Below are positions 1-7,434 of a stretch of DNA of 13,618 nucleotides, in pieces. Origin of the DNA: Oscillospiraceae bacterium (GTDB lineage: Bacteria; Bacillota; Clostridia; Oscillospirales; Ruminococcaceae); NCBI GenBank assembly GCA_020024235.1, contig JAHHUA010000032.1, forward strand, positions 1 to 13,618. Reading direction: 5' to 3'. Each line of letters opens with the position of its first letter. Within the stretch, counting starts at the first letter, position 1. The notes under the pieces are model-generated. The model had not been told where the DNA came from and made no database searches. It worked only from the letters and a program-made list of their open reading frames with translations. The translations under genes were made by a program, and so were the position numbers.

Positions 1-31
1 ATTATATAGTTTGAAAGTGAATGAATTAGTT

Positions 32-2623
32 ATGAAAAAACTTGCAATGGGAATTCTAGCTCATGTTGACTCAGGAAAAACTACTCTTTCGGAAGCTTTG
101 CTTTATGAAAGCGGAAATATAAAAAAATTAGGCAGAGTTGACCATAAAGATACTGTTTTGGATAATTTCCAGCTGGAGAAAGACAGAGGAATTACAATAT
201 TTTCAAAACAGGCGGTTTTAACTCTCCCAAATACACAAATATATCTTTTGGACACTCCGGGCCACGTGGATTTTTCCACGGAAACTGAAAGAACTTTAAA
301 AGCTGCGGATTATGGAATTTTAGTGATAAGCGGAGCTGACGGAGTTCAAAATCACACCAAAACCTTATGGGAAATATTGGATAAAAACCGTATTCCCCTT
401 TTTATTTTTGTAAACAAAACGGACAGCCCTCTTTTTGAAAAAGAGAAAATTTTAACAGAACTTAAAAATAAACTGCACACCCATATAACAGATTTTACAA
501 ATGAGGATTTTGACTTTTACGAACAGACAGCTTCATGCAGTGAAGAGCTTATGGAGGAATTTTTTGAAAATGAGAAATTATCCCAAATATCTATTTCAAA
601 TGCAATAAAAAATCGGGAGATATTCCCATGCTGTTTTGGTTCAGCTTTAAAACTTAATGGTATAAAAGAATTTTTGGAAATTTTAGATAAATACACTTTG
701 GCTCAAAAGGAAAAAACGGAATTTTCCGCAGAGGTTTTTAAAATTACTCATGATGACAACAATCGCCTGACTCACCTTAAAATTAACGGTGGACAGCTTA
801 AACTCAAGGATTTGATTTCTTATACCGACAAAGACGGCAATATTACAGAGGAAAAAATAAATCAAATCAGAATTTATCAGGGAGGCAAATTTAAACAGGC
901 AGAAAATGCTGTTCAAGGTATGGTATGTGCTGTGGCAGGACTTTCCAAAACCTATTGCAGTCAAATTTTAGGTCAGTTAAATGAGAAAACCGAAGATATG
1001 ATAAATCCTGTACTTAAATACAGTTTGGTTATTAATGACAAAACTGACCCCCATATTGCCTATGAAAAACTGAAAATTTTGGAGGAAGAAGAATCTAAAC
1101 TTCATATATCCCTAAATGAAAGTAATAACTGTATTTCTATGGAAGTTATGGGAGCCTTGCAGCTTGAGATTATTAAAAGTTTGGTTATGAGCCGTTTTGG
1201 TATTGACATAAGTTTCGGAAACGAGGATATACTTTACAAGGAAACAATAGAAAACACTGTGGAAGGTATTGGCCATTATGAACCTTTAAGACATTACTCA
1301 GAAGTACATCTTATTTTAGAGCCTTTGCCAAGGGGCAGCGGAATGGTTTTTACTTCCGATTGCAGTGAAGATATTCTCGGGAAACACTGGCAAAGACTTA
1401 TTATGACACATTTACAGGAAAAAACACATCTGGGTGTTTTGACGGGAAGTCCTGTTACAGATATAAAAATCACTTTGGCATCAGGAAAATCTCACCCAAA
1501 ACACACTGAAGGCGGGGACTTCAGACAAGCTACCTACAGAGCTGTAAGACAGGGGCTTATGCAGGCTAAATCAGTTTTATTGGAACCTTACTATGATTTT
1601 ACACTGGAACTTCCCACTGATAATGTTGGCAGAGCCATGATGGATTTGGAGCGTATGAACTCCACTGTAATGCCCCCTGAATTTAAAGATGACAGTGCTG
1701 TCATAACAGGATTTGCACCTGTTTCGGAAATAAAAAATTATCCTATTGAACTGACAAGCTACACCAAAGGCAAGGGTAAAATTACATTTTTGCTTCATGG
1801 TTACGGAGTTTGTCACAATCAGGAGAAAATTATAGCAAAATATAACTATGACCCGGAGGCAGATTTAGCCAACAGTCCTGATTCCGTATTTTGCAGTCAT
1901 GGTACCGGGGTTTTGGTTAAATGGAATGATATACAAAATCATATGCATTTGGAAAGTGTCTTAAATCCCAAAAAACAGGAAATTGAAATAATAAAAGAAA
2001 CAACAAGAAAAGCTATAGAAAATTATACCTGTACTTTGGAACAGGACAAAGAATTAATGGAAATTTTTGAGCGTACTTACGGTCCTATTAAAAGGGACAG
2101 ATATTATGCTATGAAAACTCCTAAAAAAACCCAATTAAAAGAATATAAACCCGCTGCCAATATAATTAAACAGGAAGAATATCTTTTAGTTGACGGTTAT
2201 AACATTATTTTTGCCTGGGATGAATTAAAAAAGATGTCAAAAGATAATTTGGACGGCGCAAGATATACTCTGATGAACAGGCTTTGTAATTATCAGGCAT
2301 ACAAAGGCTGTAATCTGATTTTGGTATTTGATGCTTATAAAGTCAAAGGTAATTTAGGTTCAGTGGAAAAATTCCACAACATTCATGTGGTATACACCAA
2401 AGAAAAAGAAACCGCTGACAGCTATATTGAAAGAGTGGCTCATCAAATGCGTCATAAATATCGTGTTAAAGTAGCTACCTCAGACAATTTGGAACAGATT
2501 ATAATTTTAGGTTCAGGAGCTTTGAGAATTTCCGCAGAAAACTTCCATACTGAAGTTGAAAATGTGGAAAAAACCATAAGTGAATATTTGCGGGGCGACC
2601 CCGCTGTCAGACGCGTTCTTTAA
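32..2623 (+). CDS. TetM/EF-G-like ribosomal GTPase fused to a C-terminal Rae1/YacP-type NYN nuclease domain
   Basis: This is a translational GTPase of the EF-G/ribosomal-protection-protein superfamily with an added RNase-like domain, presumably cytosolic and acting at the ribosomal A site (inferred). With the ATG at 32 the protein has 863 residues. Visible GTPase motifs are the P-loop AHVDSGKTT (10-18), RGITI, DTPGHVDF (from D74), NKTD (128-131) and SAL (204-206). EF-G-like domains II-V follow, with GGDFRQATYRAV and LLEPYYDF in the domain IV region. From about residue 715 a NYN/PIN-like domain begins at LLVDGYNIIFAW, with candidate acidic metal ligands D721, D767, D796 and D818; VFDAYKVKG, TKEKETAD and VATSD match the Bacillus YacP/Rae1 pattern. 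The ATG at 32 aligns with the TetM start (MKIINIGVLAHVD); TTG 11 and GTG 17 are in frame, the frame stays open to the window edge, and no clear ribosome binding site decides. The last 12 codons and the stop lie in a repeat unit. Tetracycline resistance cannot be inferred. Confidence 0.9.
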   Translation: MKKLAMGILAHVDSGKTTLSEALLYESGNIKKLGRVDHKDTVLDNFQLEKDRGITIFSKQAVLTLPNTQIYLLDTPGHVDFSTETERTLKAADYGILVISGADGVQNHTKTLWEILDKNRIPLFIFVNKTDSPLFEKEKILTELKNKLHTHITDFTNEDFDFYEQTASCSEELMEEFFENEKLSQISISNAIKNREIFPCCFGSALKLNGIKEFLEILDKYTLAQKEKTEFSAEVFKITHDDNNRLTHLKINGGQLKLKDLISYTDKDGNITEEKINQIRIYQGGKFKQAENAVQGMVCAVAGLSKTYCSQILGQLNEKTEDMINPVLKYSLVINDKTDPHIAYEKLKILEEEESKLHISLNESNNCISMEVMGALQLEIIKSLVMSRFGIDISFGNEDILYKETIENTVEGIGHYEPLRHYSEVHLILEPLPRGSGMVFTSDCSEDILGKHWQRLIMTHLQEKTHLGVLTGSPVTDIKITLASGKSHPKHTEGGDFRQATYRAVRQGLMQAKSVLLEPYYDFTLELPTDNVGRAMMDLERMNSTVMPPEFKDDSAVITGFAPVSEIKNYPIELTSYTKGKGKITFLLHGYGVCHNQEKIIAKYNYDPEADLANSPDSVFCSHGTGVLVKWNDIQNHMHLESVLNPKKQEIEIIKETTRKAIENYTCTLEQDKELMEIFERTYGPIKRDRYYAMKTPKKTQLKEYKPAANIIKQEEYLLVDGYNIIFAWDELKKMSKDNLDGARYTLMNRLCNYQAYKGCNLILVFDAYKVKGNLGSVEKFHNIHVVYTKEKETADSYIERVAHQMRHKYRVKVATSDNLEQIIILGSGALRISAENFHTEVENVEKTISEYLRGDPAVRRVL

Positions 2624-3033
2624 TTTGGTGTTAAATTTAAGTTAATCACTCGCGGCTATGGTGGGGGCGACACACTAAAATAATATTTGCGGGGCGACCC
2701 CGCTGTCAGACCCATTCTTTAGTTGAGTATTAAATTCAAATTAAACTCTCGCGGTTATGGTGGGGGGCGACCCACTAAAATAATATTTGCAGGGCGACCC
2801 TGCTGTCAGACCCGTTCTTTAATTTGGTGTTAAATTTAAGTTAATCACTCGCGGCTATGGTGGTGGCGACCCACTAAAATAATATTTGCGGGGCGACCCT
2901 GCTGTCAGACGCGTTCTTTAGTTGAGTATTAAATTCAAGTTAAACTCTCGCGGCTATGGTGGGGGCAACCCTGCTGTCAGACCCGTTCTTTAGTTGAGTA
3001 TTAAATTCAAATTAAACTCTCGCGGTTATGGTG
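2583..3033. repeat. Tandem array of ~99-bp hairpin-containing repeats (about 4.7 units, two alternating subtypes)
   Basis: Units begin at 2583, 2682, 2782 and 2881, each with AATATTTGC, followed by a truncated fifth unit at about 2966-3033. Spacing is 99, 100 and 99 bp. Each full unit carries a 15-nt inverted repeat (GCGGGG-CGA-CCCCGC at 2590-2604 and 2689-2703; GCAGGG-CGA-CCCTGC at 2789-2803; a G/T wobble version at 2888-2902). A second GGCGAC core lies about 27 bp before the next unit, as in GTGGG-GGCGA-CCCAC of unit 2. The middle segment exists in two versions: A (TTCTTTAATTTGGTG, units 1 and 3) and B (TTCTTTAGTTGAGTA, units 2, 4 and 5), giving the order ABABB. The first unit overlaps the end of the upstream GTPase gene. 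No spacers are present, so it is not a CRISPR array, and no long ORF was seen in it. It may be a dispersed intergenic repeat family that expanded here, and its function is unknown. Confidence 0.93.
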
Positions 3034-3084
3034 CAGGGCTATCTTGCTTTTAGGTGAGCTAGTTTATATTTTTCTGTTTTTTAA

Positions 3085-3113
3085 TTGTATTATATGCTTA
3101 TATATGATATAAT
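3085..3113 (+). promoter_or_regulatory. Predicted sigma-A promoter of the glg operon (extended -10)
   Basis: A perfect TATAAT (3108-3113) is preceded by TG at 3105-3106, forming an extended -10, with TTGTAT (3085-3090) as the -35 box at exactly 17 bp. It sits about 50 bp after the repeat array and about 50 bp before the glgB start. That leaves a short leader (about 3120-3162) with no obvious riboswitch or attenuator. The stretch 3034-3084 shows nothing else recognisable. Confidence 0.75.
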
Positions 3114-3162
3114 TTATATATACTTTTATTGGTTCTTATTTTAAAAAAAGGGGGGCTGTCCT

Positions 3163-5085
3163 ATGGATTTTAAAAATGACAGTGAGAACTATGATTTACT
3201 GCCACAATATTTGTTTCATCAAGGGACAAATTATAAATCTTATGAATTTTTGGGCTGCAATATAAACGGTGATGAAATATCTTTCAGAGTTTGGGCACCC
3301 AATGCCGATGAGGTTTATCTGGTGGGAGATAAATTCGGATGGGAAAATGGTATGGCTATGAAAAAAATCACAGCTAAAGGTATTTGGGAAATAATTCTTC
3401 CTTACTCCAAAGATATGCAGGGAACTTTTTATAAATATAAAATTATAAACGGTGAAAAAACTATTATGAAAGCTGACCCATATGCTTACATGAATGAAAC
3501 TTTACTGAAAACCGCTTCCATTATATATGATATAAAAGGTTTTAAATGGGAAGATGAAAACTGGCTTAAATACAGAAGTAAACTCTTTGTTTCCCGCACT
3601 AAGGAAAAACATTTCTACCCAAACCCCATGAATATTTACGAAGTACATTTGGCTTCATGGAAAACCAAAAACGGTCTTTCCACCGAAAACGGAGAAAACT
3701 ATTTGCCTTACAGAGAAATTGCCGACGAACTTATACCCTATGTAAAAGAAATGGGATATACTCATGTGGAGTTTATGCCTATTGCCGAACATCCTTTTGA
3801 CGGTTCCTGGGGATATCAGGTTTGCGGATATTACTCTCCTACTTCCCGTTTCGGCAATCCCCATGATTTTATGTATTTGGTAAATGAATTTCATAAGGCA
3901 GGTTTGGGTGTTATTTTAGATTGGGTTCCCGCTCATTTTCCAAAAGATACACATGGACTTTATGAATTTGACGGACAGCCTTTATACGAATATCAGGGAA
4001 AAGACCGTCAGGAACACAAAAACTGGGGCACCAGATGTTTTGATGTAGGCAGAGAAGAGGTTCAGTGTTTTCTTATTTCCAATGCGGAATTTTGGTTAAA
4101 TGAATACCACATTGACGGTTTAAGAATTGATGCTGTGGCTTCTATGTTATATCTGGATTATGACAGAAAACCCGGTGAATGGACTCCCAACATTGACGGC
4201 GACAACAAAAACAAAGAAGCTGTGGCATTTTTCCGCAAATTAAACAGCACTGTTTTTAAATCACACCCCGATATACTTATGATTGCAGAAGAATCCACTG
4301 CCTGGCCCATGGTTACAAAACCTGTAAGCAGCGGAGGTTTGGGATTTAATTTTAAATGGAATATGGGTTGGGCTAATGATATGTTTGAATATATAGCTAC
4401 TGACCCGTTATTCAGAAAATATCAGCACAACAAGCTCACTTTTCCCATGATGTATATGTACTCGGAAAATTTTATACTTCCCGTAAGTCATGATGAAGTG
4501 GTTCATGGGAAAAAATCCCTCATTGACAAAATGTTTGGCGAATATGAGGATAAATTTGGCTGTGCCAGAGTTTTTATGGCTTATATGATGACTTTGCCCG
4601 GGAAAAAATTAAATTTTATGGGAAATGAATTTGCTCAGTTCAGAGAATGGGATTTTGCAAATCAGCTTGAATGGTTTATGCTGGATTATCCTAAACATTC
4701 TGAATTTAAACATTACTGCAAGGATTTAAACAATTTTTATTTAAGCCACAAACAGCTTTGGGAAATAGATGACAGCTGGAGCGGTTTTCAATGGGTTGAA
4801 GCTGAACAGGCTGAAATGAACACTTTATCTTACAAAAGAATTGATTCAAAGGGCAAGGAGCTATATATTGTACTTAATTTTTCCCCTGTGGAAAGAAATA
4901 AATATAAACTTAAAGTTGCCAAAAGAGGTAATTACAATGAGATTTTTACCTCTGATTTATATGAATACGGCGGACAAAATAAGAAAAATAAAAAAATATT
5001 GAAGTCATATAAAAACGGAGATTTTAATATGATTGATATATTACTTCCTGCATACGGAGCTGTAATATTTGAAAAAGAAAAGTAG
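3163..5085 (+). CDS. glgB: 1,4-alpha-glucan branching enzyme (GH13, GlgB)
   Basis: This cytosolic enzyme moves alpha-1,4 glucan segments to alpha-1,6 positions during glycogen synthesis. The 640-residue protein has an N-terminal CBM48-type beta-sandwich (about 35-120, with FRVWAPNADEVYLVGD), a GH13 barrel (from about 150, NIYEVHLASW) and a C-terminal beta domain. Catalytic residues are all visible with the same spacing as in E. coli GlgB: nucleophile D323 in DGLRIDAVASMLY, acid/base E376 in IAEEST, and D444 in SHDEVVHGKKS. GNEFAQFREW is also present. It lacks the extra N-terminal N1 domain of the roughly 730-residue E. coli enzyme, as is common in Firmicutes. The ATG at 3163 is preceded by a G-rich ribosome binding site (AGGGGGG, 3149-3155) at 7 nt. 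It is the first gene after the operon promoter, and glgC follows after 35 bp. Confidence 0.97.
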   Translation: MDFKNDSENYDLLPQYLFHQGTNYKSYEFLGCNINGDEISFRVWAPNADEVYLVGDKFGWENGMAMKKITAKGIWEIILPYSKDMQGTFYKYKIINGEKTIMKADPYAYMNETLLKTASIIYDIKGFKWEDENWLKYRSKLFVSRTKEKHFYPNPMNIYEVHLASWKTKNGLSTENGENYLPYREIADELIPYVKEMGYTHVEFMPIAEHPFDGSWGYQVCGYYSPTSRFGNPHDFMYLVNEFHKAGLGVILDWVPAHFPKDTHGLYEFDGQPLYEYQGKDRQEHKNWGTRCFDVGREEVQCFLISNAEFWLNEYHIDGLRIDAVASMLYLDYDRKPGEWTPNIDGDNKNKEAVAFFRKLNSTVFKSHPDILMIAEESTAWPMVTKPVSSGGLGFNFKWNMGWANDMFEYIATDPLFRKYQHNKLTFPMMYMYSENFILPVSHDEVVHGKKSLIDKMFGEYEDKFGCARVFMAYMMTLPGKKLNFMGNEFAQFREWDFANQLEWFMLDYPKHSEFKHYCKDLNNFYLSHKQLWEIDDSWSGFQWVEAEQAEMNTLSYKRIDSKGKELYIVLNFSPVERNKYKLKVAKRGNYNEIFTSDLYEYGGQNKKNKKILKSYKNGDFNMIDILLPAYGAVIFEKEK

Positions 5086-5109
5086 TTCGGGAATTTTAAA
5101 ATTCCGGAA
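5086..5109. promoter_or_regulatory. Near-perfect palindrome between glgB and glgC, abutting the glgC ribosome binding site
   Basis: The core GGAATTTTAAAATTCC (5090-5105) is a perfect 16-nt palindrome. It extends to 24 nt (TTC and GAA at the ends) with a single G/G mismatch at 5089/5106. It begins at the base after the glgB stop codon and its right arm overlaps the glgC Shine-Dalgarno sequence (about 5108-5115). It could be a protein-binding operator or an mRNA hairpin that tunes glgC translation or protects mRNA ends; there is no T-tract to make it a terminator. The role is inferred only from position and symmetry. Confidence 0.5.
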
Positions 5110-5120
5110 AGGAGTTTATC

Positions 5121-6269
5121 ATGTTCACAAAAAAAGAATGTGTTGTTATGCTTTTAGCCGGAGGAAGAGGCAGCAGACTTCTCTCCCTCACTGAAAAAAT
5201 CGCCAAACCTGCCGTAAACTTCGGCGGTAAATACAGTATCATCGACTTTCCCCTGTCTAATTGTGTAAATTCGGGTATGTATACTGTAGGTGTTCTAACT
5301 CAGTATCAGCCTTTGATGTTAAATGAATATATCGGCAACGGTCAGCCCTGGGACCTTGACAGAATTAACGGAGGAGTTACTGTACTTCCCCCTTATCAAA
5401 ACAATGAATCTGCTGACTGGTACTCCGGAACTGCCAATGCAATTTATCAAAATATGGATTTTATAAACAGATATGACCCTGATTATGTAGTTGTTTTATC
5501 AGGGGACCATATTTACAAAATGGACTACTTTAAAATGCTGGAATTTCACAAGGAAAAAGGCTCTGACTGTACTATTGCCGTAATTGATGTCCCACTTGAG
5601 GAGGCCTGCCGTTTCGGTATTATGAACACAGACAGTGAAAACAAAATCATAGAATTTGAGGAAAAACCCAAAAACCCAAAAAGCACCAAGGCTTCTATGG
5701 GAATATACATATTTAACAAGGATATTTTGGAAAAATATTTGAAAGATGATGACAAAGATGTAAATTCCGAAAATGACTTTGGAAAAAATATTATTCCCAA
5801 AATGCTTAATGACGGTAAAAATATGTATGCTTATCTTTTTGAAGGTTATTGGAAAGATGTGGGAACTATCCCGAGTTTATGGCAGGCTAACATGGATTTA
5901 TTAGGTGAACAGCCTGAATTTGATTTAAATAATCCCCAATGGAAAATTTTCTCCAGAAGTAATGGTGCCCCTGCTCATTTTGCGGGAGATGGAGCAAAAA
6001 TAGATAATTCCCTTATAACCGAGGGCTGTGAAATAAACGGTATGGTTAAAAATTCCGTTCTTTCCTACAATGTAATTGTTGAAAAAGGCGCATTGGTTAA
6101 AGACAGTGTTATTATGTCAGATGTAATCATAAAAAAAGGTGCTGTGGTCAAATACTCCATAGTGGATAAAAACACTGTAATAGAACCGGACAGCATTGTA
6201 GGAAAAGAAGAAGAAAACAAGGAAATTGCCCTTGTTACCGCTAAAAATATTCAATATGTGAAAATGTAA
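5121..6269 (+). CDS. glgC: Glucose-1-phosphate adenylyltransferase, catalytic subunit (GlgC)
   Basis: GlgC makes ADP-glucose from ATP and glucose-1-phosphate, the committed step of bacterial glycogen synthesis. The 382-residue protein has an N-terminal nucleotidyltransferase fold with the glycine-rich loop LLAGGRGSRL (11-20), EKIAKPAVNFGGKY (25-38), the catalytic SGDHIYKMDY with D129, and EEKP with K182 (equivalent to the glucose-1-phosphate-binding Lys195 of E. coli). GYWKDVGTI leads into a C-terminal left-handed beta-helix of hexapeptide repeats (about 290-365; VKNSVLSYNVIVEKGALVKD). All catalytic motifs are intact, in contrast to the paralogous downstream subunit. A strong AAAGGAG site precedes the ATG. 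glgD follows after 15 bp, so the two are almost certainly co-translated and probably form a mixed tetramer, as described for Bacillus/Geobacillus GlgCD. Confidence 0.97.
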   Translation: MFTKKECVVMLLAGGRGSRLLSLTEKIAKPAVNFGGKYSIIDFPLSNCVNSGMYTVGVLTQYQPLMLNEYIGNGQPWDLDRINGGVTVLPPYQNNESADWYSGTANAIYQNMDFINRYDPDYVVVLSGDHIYKMDYFKMLEFHKEKGSDCTIAVIDVPLEEACRFGIMNTDSENKIIEFEEKPKNPKSTKASMGIYIFNKDILEKYLKDDDKDVNSENDFGKNIIPKMLNDGKNMYAYLFEGYWKDVGTIPSLWQANMDLLGEQPEFDLNNPQWKIFSRSNGAPAHFAGDGAKIDNSLITEGCEINGMVKNSVLSYNVIVEKGALVKDSVIMSDVIIKKGAVVKYSIVDKNTVIEPDSIVGKEEENKEIALVTAKNIQYVKM

Positions 6270-6284
6270 GGGGAGGAGAATAAT

Positions 6285-7418
6285 ATGTCATCAGTTGCCA
6301 TACTTTTTTCAAATATACACGACAGAGATATTCCGGAACTTACCATGAGCCGTTCCTCAGGAGCTATTCCCTTTGCCGGCAGATACAGATTGGTGGATTT
6401 TGCTTTGTCAAACCTTGTAAACTCCAATATTTACGATGTAAATATTATAACTCACTACAATTATTATTCACTTATGGAACATATAGGCTCCGGTAAAGAA
6501 TGGGATTTGGCAAGAAGCACAGGGGGTATTAATATTTTACCGCCTTTTATGAGAGCTGATTCACCTATGAGAGAAAGTCTTTATACCACACATTTGGAAG
6601 CACTTAAAAGCATTGCTGACACTATAAATTCATTTACCGAAGATTATGTAATAATGAGCGACAGCAATATTATCTGCAACATAGATTTAAAAGATGTAAT
6701 TAACTACCATAAAGCCTGTGGTGCCGATATGACTGCTGTTACCAAAACCGTAAATATGACCCGTGAAAATGTAAATAATGATATTATAATAATATCTGAT
6801 GAAAACAACAATATTATTGACATAAAAAGAAACACTCCTGACCTTGAAGGAATTTCACAGGTTTATATGAATATCTGTGTATTTAACAGAGCTTATTTTC
6901 AAAATATCATCAACGACGCCATAGCTCACAACTATCATTCCATGACTTTTGATGTGGTGAGAAGGAATATGAAAAACAGTAATTTTAAAATTTACAACTA
7001 TGAAAATTACATAATGTCAGTTGTATCGCTTAAAGATTACTACTGTGCCAGCATGGAAATTTTAAATAATTCGGAAGTGAGAACAGAACTTTTCAGAAAT
7101 CGTTTAAGACCGATTATCACCAGAATAAGAAACTCTGTACCCACTTATTACGGGGAAAACTCCAATGTTAAAAACTCTCTGATTGCCGATGGCTGCAAAA
7201 TTTACGGTTCTGTGGAAAACTCTGTTATTTTCAGAGGTGTAACTGTAGAAAAAGGTGCTGTTATAAGAGATTCTGTAATATTTAAAAATACAATTATAGG
7301 TAAAAACACTTTTATCAACTGCTGTCTTTCCGATATAAATGCAGTTGTCCGTGACAATATGATTTTAAGCGGCTGTCAGGAAAGTCCTTATTTTATCGGC
7401 AAAAACAAGAGATTATAA
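6285..7418 (+). CDS. glgD: GlgD, non-catalytic or regulatory subunit of ADP-glucose pyrophosphorylase
   Basis: This 377-residue GlgC paralogue probably modulates GlgC in a GlgC/GlgD hetero-oligomer, as known for Firmicutes GlgD. The fold is recognisable: PFAGRYRLVDFALSNLVNS matches PAVNFGGKYSIIDFPLSNCVNS of GlgC, GKEWDLARSTGGINILPPF matches the GlgC segment, and a C-terminal hexapeptide beta-helix is present (about 290-360; VENSVIFRGVTVEKGAVIRDSVIF). Key catalytic features have decayed. The GGxGxRL loop is missing (the N-terminus reads AILFSNIHDRD), the SGDH motif is SDSN, and no EEKP motif is found. This pattern is diagnostic of GlgD. A GGGGAGGAG ribosome binding site lies just after the glgC stop, and glgA follows after 16 bp. 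Confidence 0.95.
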   Translation: MSSVAILFSNIHDRDIPELTMSRSSGAIPFAGRYRLVDFALSNLVNSNIYDVNIITHYNYYSLMEHIGSGKEWDLARSTGGINILPPFMRADSPMRESLYTTHLEALKSIADTINSFTEDYVIMSDSNIICNIDLKDVINYHKACGADMTAVTKTVNMTRENVNNDIIIISDENNNIIDIKRNTPDLEGISQVYMNICVFNRAYFQNIINDAIAHNYHSMTFDVVRRNMKNSNFKIYNYENYIMSVVSLKDYYCASMEILNNSEVRTELFRNRLRPIITRIRNSVPTYYGENSNVKNSLIADGCKIYGSVENSVIFRGVTVEKGAVIRDSVIFKNTIIGKNTFINCCLSDINAVVRDNMILSGCQESPYFIGKNKRL

Positions 7419-7434
7419 CAAGGAGGGAAATTAC

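Noticed and set aside
2590..2604. Repeat hairpin as the intrinsic terminator of the GTPase gene
   Set aside because: The GC-rich stem is inside the coding sequence and is followed by TGTCAG rather than a T-tract, so it does not fit a rho-independent terminator.
32..2623. Acquired tetracycline resistance gene (tetM/tetW class)
   Set aside because: The GTPase body is related but diverged, is much longer because of the nuclease domain, and no transfer genes or mobile-element sequences were seen around it. Relatedness alone does not show resistance.
2583..3033. CRISPR array
   Set aside because: The units are about 99 bp, directly contiguous and similar over their whole length, with no unique spacers and no cas genes in the window.
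3114..3162. Riboswitch or leader RNA before glgB
   Set aside because: The predicted leader is only about 45 nt, AU-rich and without a clear stem, too short for a known riboswitch class.
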